NCBI GenBank assembly: GCA_033239125.1
Contig: BSWB01000002.1
Span: forward strand, 46,721,001-46,785,000
Direction: 5' to 3'
DNA: 64,000 nucleotides
Source of the DNA: Fagopyrum homotropicum
Taxonomy: Eukaryota; Streptophyta; Magnoliopsida; Caryophyllales; Polygonaceae
Of this stretch, positions 57,076 through 64,000 are shown piece after piece. A program made the translations under genes and the position numbers. Each line of letters opens with the position of its first letter. Position 1 is the first letter of the stretch. The notes below the pieces were generated by a model. It was not told the origin of the DNA. It saw only the letters and a program-made list of their open reading frames with translations, and did not search any database.

Positions 57076-58827
57076 TGTTCGCCCCTAAAGGTGTGTGCAA
57101 ATAAGCTTTAAATTTATAAAACTAGAATCAAGCAAGCGAACCCGCAGTGTACGGATCGACGTAGTTAAGCAAGAATTCCAAAGTATCGAACACAGGGATT
57201 TGGGTGGGAACAAATTCAATTGCAGATTATCAAGCGAGTAAATATGAGAGTTTTTGCAAATATTGGGAAAACAACAATCCTAAAGATCCAAGTATCCAGC
57301 TGTGGCAATCGATTCAAGATATACTAATGATATAAAGACAGAGTTGAGATATGCAAATGTATGCTAATGTAAGGTAATCGTACGGTGAAGTTCCAAAAAC
57401 CTTATATGACTCACCTACAAGACACTCTCTATACAGGTTGTTGAGGCTTCAATATAGAAAGGTTCTAAAGGCAAGAATTAATGTCAAATACCCAAACTTG
57501 TAATCCAAGGATCAAGACTAACTTAACCGATTACGGTTATGACACTCACAATCGAGGTAGAGGTTGTTGAGGCTTCACTACCACCTAGAAAAGGCAAGCC
57601 TAAACTAAGTTAAATCAAATCTTTAACTTTGGATTAAAGTAAAAGCAGGTTCGTAAACTTAAGGGAAATTACGGATAGATCTTGAGACTCCACGGCCGTG
57701 GAACTCAAGAACAAACCGTGATTTAGGGTTCGTCGACGATTCTCTCTAACTCTCAGGGTCTAATCTGTTTACGATCGATCTATCATCATCTAAGCCACAA
57801 CTATCAACCCTTCACCTTAGAATTGTTAAAGGTTTTTAGCCAATAACAGTCATGTTGATATCAAATTCAAAGATTAAAAGATTGAATGATGAAAACTTTC
57901 GAAAACTTCCAATAAACTTCAAACCAATCTCAATGTCACAATCAAGAATGAATGTTGTCAATAGATTCAGAATAAGGCAAACAAACACAATCTTAGGAAA
58001 GAAGAAAGAACGGGATGTCAATCCGTCTTCTAATTCAAACCTAAACAAGAAGAGAAATCTTCTTGCAACAATCTTCCAAAAGCTTCGATCTTCCGCCAAT
58101 CCGGAAATCTCAACAGCAATCTCCACCAAGAATGCGAGATTAGGGCAAATCCCAACACGGACTTCAATCTCCAACGAGATGTAAATGCCGCTAAGCAAAG
58201 GCGTAAGCCAAGGTCTAAAGCGAGGTCGCAAAAGTGCGTCTAAGCGGGGGTGACGGAATCTTGCTTCGTCCGTCTTTTTATAGGGCAAGATAAAATATCG
58301 GCCCGGCCCAATCTTCAAAAGATCGTGGCTTCATAATGTGGCGAAAAAGATCGCCAAGATCACGGTCGTGGAAGGTTCCACGACCGTAATTTAGAGCGTG
58401 GAAAGTGTCACGGTTTGAACCATGGATTCCACGACCGTAATAGTTACTGGAATGCATCACGCCTCTCTTTGCAAGGTTCCACGGCCGTGGAACTAAACGT
58501 GGTTTGTAGTACGGCCGTATTTTAGAGCGTGGTTTAGGGCAAGAACGTGATTCTTCCCTAGCCTCGTGCATTCCTCAAGTTGAGCTCCATTTTGCTCCTA
58601 ATAATGTCCTCAATCCATGGACATACTCAATCAATTCTTCTTTGCTCGATTTCGTTCGGAAATGACTCTCAATCACCTATAATCAACATAAAGCTGGTGT
58701 AGACATCCATATCAATAATATAGGCAAACTAGCTCACAAATGCAACAATGCTAAATCAAAGACTATCAATATGAATCAAATACATATAGAAAACGTGCCT
58801 AAAACATCACAATATTTCATGCTAACA
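57076..58827 (-). repeat. 3' LTR of element B
   Basis: Minus strand starts TGTTAGCATGAAATATTG and ends GGGGCGAACA; 1,752 bp. Contains dyads (58362-58540 and 57690-57725), TATAAAAAG (58282-58274) and the U5 block (57135-57215). I see no clear GAGACTTACCCGGT motifs. The minus-strand purine tract agtatggggttatt follows at 58828. Confidence 0.85.
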
Positions 58828-60190
58828 AATAACCCCATACTTAACACTTGCTTGTCCCTAAGCAAGGTCTTTCAAAAAGCTTTAAACCAGAGTTAGGATG
58901 AAATATGTGTACCTTCTCAAAGCAATACTTCTTTTGGAAGAATGTGCCTTCTAAAGAATAGATCATTCTCAAATCTTGCTTCAATCGTTTATTAGACTTT
59001 CATACACTTAATCAAAGAGTAAAAAGTAAAGAAAGTTCATGAATCAATTAAACTTCTAAACAAGCATCACAACCTTCAAACATTATCAAAATCAATCATA
59101 AGAAACTTCAATTTAGATCACCAAGTCATATAACATTCTTTTGATCTTAAGGACTTTCAAAGAAAAGGTCTAGAATGTGGAAGGGGAAGGAAACTTTTAA
59201 GGAATGTGGTGCATGAATCCGGGAAAGTGGACAACTACCCTTCTTCTTCTTTTGCGGTTTCCGCAACACTTCAACTTAGAGCTTCGCTCTTCTTCCCTTC
59301 ATTTTTCGACTTTACTTTTGGAGTTATGGATAGAGGTGCACAAAAGCCGAAGCCTAGGAGATTGACGTTTCTCAATTTTTATGAGATGCCTCAAACCCTT
59401 AGCGCACATACCATAATCCGCTAGGAATATCGCTCAATCCGACTTTGGCAAGACACAAACACCCGGCTATGTGAATGGTGCCGAGTTACTCATCATCATG
59501 ATTGACTTCCCCAAACCTAGAATTTCTTTCTATTCCTTTTGATTGCAAATAATTGCTCTCATGGCCCTCCCACATCAAACATGCCTTTTTCATTCACTTC
59601 TCCAAATTCCCGGATAGGTAAAGGAGGTCAATCTTTCAATGAGGAGCTAAAATGATCAAAGAAAGAAGAAAGAAAAATCGAATTGCCTTAATCATCTCAA
59701 CAAGAAGTATAAGAACTTATAGTGTGATTTCAACTTCAATTTCTCAACATGATTTAGGTAACATTCATCACATTATGAAACTTGCAAAAGAGGTAAAATT
59801 CATTCATTCAAATTCTTTTCAATTCACTATTCTTTTAAGCATGCAATTGTCATCAAACTCAATTCACAAGTAGTGATTATCATAGAAATCATCTCAATTC
59901 ATTAGAAGCACATAATTTTCAAAATTTTTCAATTTTTATGGGTTTTTCAAGTTCTTTTTCATGCAATGCGATAATGAAACGTGCAACAATATAATGAACA
60001 TGCAAATAGTCTCGAATAGAAGCAAGCATAGTGAGTAAGAGTTATTACAAACTTTTAGTACATCCCACCCCATACTTAGGACGAACATTGTCCCTAATGT
60101 TCAAAAGAAAGAAAGAAAAGAAGAAAAGAAAAATAACTCACAAGGTGGTGGCGGAATGTATAAAGCGAACGGTCAATCATCAAACCCTCA
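58828..60190 (-). other. Element B 3' non-coding tail
   Basis: Contains the block shared with A and C (58880-59760: acaaaagccgaag, gactttggcaagac, ggtgccgagttactc). Small frames here match no family. Confidence 0.6.
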
Positions 60191-61271
60191 TCACTGCGGC
60201 GCTGGTGGAGGCGGGAATGGAGAGAAGCTAGGATCATAAAACCGCCCAAACTGCTGGCGGTAGACATCCCTCATCATGTGGTCGAGGTCGTCTAGGCGTC
60301 CGTCTCTAGCATCGGCTCGGATCTCCAATGCTCCTACTCTCTCTAAAAGTCCGGTAGCCCAATCCGGCATCTGCTCGTACCATCCCGGATCCTGACTGTA
60401 CCATGTTGGAGCGTCGGATGGTGCTGGTGGTGGTGCTGGTGCTGCTGTCTGCTCTGTAGACCAAGGAGGAGGAACGCCATACCATGTAGGAGGTGTGGTC
60501 ATCCATGTAGGTCTCTCACTCACGCTAGCGCGGCGAGAAGACGAGCCTGAAGCTCTAGCTGGACGTGGAGAACGTCTAGGTGCATCGGGGGCCGCCTCCG
60601 GCTGATCCGAAAACGTGCCAAAATCCTGCTCGGCTCCTCCTCCACCCTCAAACTGATCTCCCATCTCCTCCTCAAAAATCCTTGGCGTAAACGCCACTAG
60701 GAAAGCGATCGTTAAAGGTCTCCTAAAACCCGAAAATGGTCCCAAACTCACGGATGCTAAGATGATAGTCTCTTTCCATGAGACGGAAAGAGATGGTCCT
60801 GTCTACATGGCTGTGCTCAAAAGATGTCACAACCTCCCGTGTAATCTCCTCATAGGCGTCTTCTCGGATAGCCGAGAAGACAATAAGTCCGACTCTATCC
60901 AAGAGCCAAGTAAGGTCATCTACTATGTTGAGAGGAGCTAGATCCTCCAACAACAAGTATCTAGGGCCAATCACAGGCCTCTCCTTGATCCTCTCGAGTG
61001 CATCGAGATGATCGTCGTGTATGGTCGGGACTCTAGGGTGAGGAGGTGAGGATGGAGGTGAAGGTGAGGATGGTGGTGAAGGGGAAGAGGGTGGTGGTGC
61101 CCTAGAGGATGAGGAGGATGAGGGATTACCCTTCCTTTTCTTATTCTGATCATTCTTCTTCTCTTTGATCCTCCCCGAAACTCTCCTTACAAAGTCCATT
61201 CTGCTGAAAATTACGGGCTGTTCTATGGAAACCACGGCCGTAATTCCTCCAGAGACCGTGATTCGTCTCAA
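60191..61271 (-). pseudogene. Athila ORF1-type gene of element B, shortened
   Basis: The minus-strand frame starting near ATG 61199 (MDFVRRVSGRIKEKK) has a basic head, a Ser/Pro repeat (SSPSPPSSP) and the ORF1 motif VIGPRYLLLEDLAPLNIVDD, later RLMERDYHLSIREFGTIFGF, matching A. It stops at 60723-60725. Another frame then carries a linker (RIFEEEMGDQFEGGG), a Trp-rich segment and the coiled-coil end (DDLDHMMRDVYRQQFGRFYD) to 60191. Most of the central region present in A is missing, so B has both a deletion and a frame change. Confidence 0.65.
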
Positions 61272-62028
61272 AAAATCACAAATCTCAACAAATCAGCAAT
61301 CAATCTCCACAACAGGCAGTCCTAATCTAATTTCTTCCAATCTCAATAAGTTCTTCCTAAAAATCTCTAACAAAAACGAACCAAATCGGCAAGAATCAAG
61401 ATGAGAGAAAAAAACCTATTTTTCGGATTGAAAAATCCGAATTGCACGTTCGTTGGTGAATTTCCGCTCGATTTGTCGCTTGGATCTTGTTTGTGGTTGA
61501 ATTTGCTTCAGTTTAGGAAGAAGAATCGTTGAAAACGATTAGGAAACGAGGGATTGAGAGAGGGTCGTGGATTTCGACTATTAGGGCGTGGAAGAGGGAT
61601 TTTGGGATGATTTTTGTAAAGAATGTGGTTTATATAGTCACAGGCAAAATTTTTGAAAATCACGGTCTGTCGGGGTGTTCCACGGCCGTGGAAGTGTACG
61701 GAACCGTGGTTTTGGTGATTTTTCAAAGGCTTTTGGAAATTACGGGTACTGTAGCTGTCACGACCGTGGTTTAGGCCGTGGAACCCTCTGTAAAGCTCCA
61801 AAGTCCAAATTTCGTCACTTTTCTTCGACATTATCCTTCCCTTTCCCTTTTCCATCGTTCCTACATCCAAAAACACGAACATACCGGAAGAAATCGAAGG
61901 CAAAAACAAAGCAAAAACGTCTATACTAAGCTAATCTATGAATCGAAAACAAAAACGAAAATGCAATACCTTGGGTTGCCTCCCAAGAAGCGCTTTGTTT
62001 AAGGTCCGTAGCTAGACCAATCTCGCAC
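61272..62028 (-). other. Element B leader with dyad modules
   Basis: Between integrase and the ORF1-type gene. The post-integrase inverted repeat cttgggttgcctcccaag is at 61970-61987. Dyads of the ccacggccgtgg/accgtggt type lie at 61660-61790 and 61205-61262. Same layout as A 52174-52995. Confidence 0.55.
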
Positions 62029-64000
62029 TTATTCGAGTGCGGTAGGCGCAAACTCCTCAGCTTGGAGTTCCGGCGTATACTTCTTGAGTCGTTGGCCGTT
62101 CACCTTAAAAGTTCCGCTTGCTTCACCCCATACTTCAACTGCACCATGAGGGAAAATACGCTTAATTAGAAAAGGTCCGGTCCAACGAGATTTAAGCTTA
62201 CCTGGAAAGAGACGAAGCCTTGAATTGAAGAGGAGAACTTGATCTCCTTCTTTGTAGTCCTTTGGAATGATATGCTTATCATGCCAACGCTTTGCTCTCT
62301 CCTTATAGATCTTAGCGTTTTCATAAGCATTCAAGCGGAGTTCATCCAGCTCATTGATGTCTAGGAGACGCTTCTCTCCCGCTTCTTTCATGCTGAAGTT
62401 CAACCACTTGATAGTCCAAAACGCTTTGTGTTCTAACTCTACCGGCAAGTGACAAGACTTCCCATACACAAGGTTGTATGGTGTGGTTCCTATGGGAGTC
62501 TTGTATGCGGTCCGGTATGCCCACAATGCATCGTCAAGCTTCAAGGACCAATCCTTCCTAGTCCTTGAAACCGTCTTCTCTAAGATTCCTTTGATCTCCC
62601 TATTTGAGATCTCAACTTATCCACTCGTTTGTGGATGGTAAGGGGAAGCGATCTTGTGAGTAACCCCATACTTATCTAGAAGAGCTTCAAAGCGCCGGGC
62701 AATGAAGTGAGAACCTCCATCACTAATGATCGTCCTTGGCGTCCCAAATCGCGGGAAAATGGTCTTGTTGAAGAACTTAACCACCACCATGGCATCATTG
62801 GTGGGAGAGGCAATTGCTTCCACCCATCTAGAAACATAATCCACCGCCAATAGTATGTATTGGTTTCCACAAGAGGATGGGAATGGTCCCATAAAATCAA
62901 CTCCCCAAACATCGAAAATCTCCACCTCTTGGATGTTGTTAAGGGGCATCTCATTCCTCCTAGAGATATTGCCTGTTCTTTGACAAGCATCGCAGCAAGA
63001 AACAAAGGATTGCACATCTCTAAACAAAGTAGGCCAAAAGAATCCAGATTGCAATACCTTTGCGCTAGTCTTGTTCGAACTAGCGTGTCCTCCACAAGGT
63101 AGTGAATGACAATGGCGGATGACACTTTGCATCTCATCTTCCAGCACACATCGCCGAATGATGCCATCCGGACCTCTCTTGAAGAGGAGAGGCTCGTTCC
63201 AATAGTATTCCCGGACGTCCTTAAAGAACTTCTTCCTTTGTGCGTAGGATAGTCCGGGCGGTATCTCCTGACAAACCAAATAATTAACAAAATCAGCAAA
63301 CCATGGTTCGTTACCTTTGGAGATCACATCGATGCACTCCTCAATAAGGTGTAGGTGTTCGTCCGGGAAGAAGTCGTCGATGGGCAAATGGTCGTCCTCT
63401 AGATGTGTTAGGCGACTCAAATGATCCGCAACAGAATTTTCTGAACCTTTCTTGTTGCGGATCTCAAGATCGAATTCTTGTAGGAGAAGAATCCATCTAA
63501 TTAGCCTTGGCTTCGCATCTTTCTTCGCAAGGAGGTACCGGATCGCAGCATGATCCGTGTAGACAATCACCTTTGCACCTACAAGATAAGAGCGAAACTT
63601 GTCAATAGCATAGACAATGGCTAAAAACTCTTTTTCGGTAGTGGCGTAGTTGAGCTGCGCTTCATCTAGCGTCTTGCTAGCATAGTATATGGCATGGGTT
63701 CGCCCTTCCTTTCGTTGTCCAAGAACAGCTCCAATAGCTACGTCACTAGCATCGCACATTATCTCAAAGGGAAGAGTCCAATCCGGGGGTTGGATAATAG
63801 GTGCTAAAATTAGAGCTTGCCGAATGGTGTTAAACGCATCCAAACATTCCTGCGAAAACTCAAAAACTGCATCCTTCATCAATAGATTAGTGAGAGGTTT
63901 TGATATCTTAGAAAAGTCCTTAATGAAACGTCTATAAAATCCAGCATGTCCTAGGAAACTTCTTATCCCTTTCACCGAAATTGGGGGAGGAAGCTTCTCT
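62029..64000 (-). pseudogene. Element B pol: end of RT, RNase H, integrase
   Basis: Open from the right edge to 62617. The first visible part is the connection after RT (FLGHAGFYRRFIKDFSKISK), then RNase H (MCDASDVAIGAVL, YTDHAAIRYL) and integrase (HCHSLPCGGHAS ... CDACQ; GVDFMGPFPS; ISDGGSHF). TAA at 62617-62619 stands in place of the Gln codon of SGQVE, one codon before the position of the catalytic Glu. The same frame then continues through DDALWAYRTAYKTPIGTTPY to the stop at 62029-62031. The lesion removes the third catalytic residue and the C-terminal domain; otherwise pol is well preserved. RT itself is outside the window. Confidence 0.87.

Larger units (their letters stand above)
57076..64000 (-). 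mobile_element. Athila-like element B, 3' portion, running off the right edge
   Basis: Minus-strand element inserted in A's 3' LTR. 3' LTR 57076-58827, tail, ORF1-type gene 61271-60191, leader, pol from the edge to 62029. The 5' half (gag, protease, most of RT, 5' LTR) is beyond the window. Same group as A and C but with its own LTR and dyad type (ccacggccgtgg). Confidence 0.85.

Overview
This window is plant nuclear DNA, most likely from an angiosperm (probably a eudicot), in a repeat-dense region such as pericentromeric heterochromatin. The evidence is spliced plant gene fragments (an SDG8/ASHH2-type H3K36 methyltransferase with its introns) and a pile of Ty3/gypsy retrotransposons of the Athila-like, Tekay-like and CRM-like groups, with one Copia remnant. 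I see no intact host gene. All gene-like host sequence is partial or broken.

Layout. Positions 1-613 hold the start of a minus-strand reading frame that leaves the window, then spacer. Positions 614-5013 look like one DNA element with 27-bp terminal inverted repeats, a palindromic tandem array inside its right end, and intron-bearing pieces of two unrelated host genes (Pack-TIR type). Positions 5014-11757 are AT-rich with no gene. Positions 11758-12675 are a non-autonomous Mutator-like element with long inverted repeats. Positions 13367-14111 are the 3' end of a minus-strand Copia element.

From 14112 to about 38422 lie two broken copies (T1, T2) of a Tekay-type chromovirus on the minus strand. 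T1 was split by Athila-like element C (16000-35868, minus, target duplication ACTAT). C was itself hit twice: by a whole CRM-like chromovirus D (25229-32859, plus, TTGAA) and by a solo LTR E (20730-22567, plus, AGGCA). Positions 38426-44361 are a mosaic of an unidentified coding-like fragment, two truncated Athila-like elements (G, H; minus) and a chromovirus protease fragment (plus). Positions 44362-57075 are Athila-like element A (plus, no reverse transcriptase), split by solo LTR F (48700-50536, ATCCA). A's 3' LTR is cut at 57076 by Athila-like element B (minus), which runs off the right edge.

No element looks autonomous. Each Athila-like integrase has lost a different essential part (C: first Asp; A: the Glu; B: a stop just before the Glu). 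C lacks most of its protease and A its RT-RNase H. D has three stops and a frameshift. Most stop codons are C-to-T or G-to-A changes, as expected of silenced, methylated DNA.

The most unusual signal is shared LTR design. Every LTR family here carries a cluster of short inverted-repeat dyads just upstream of its TATA box, and most carry a second cluster downstream. The dyad arms differ between families (CCACGG/CCGTGG, AAATCGG/CCGATTT, CACCTCGG/CCGAGGTG, AAACCGCGG/CCGCGGTTT) yet stay self-complementary. In element A the same dyads are also scattered through coding and leader regions. A second shared signal is a repeated GAGACTTACCCGGTAA-type motif in the 3' half of the Athila-like LTRs.
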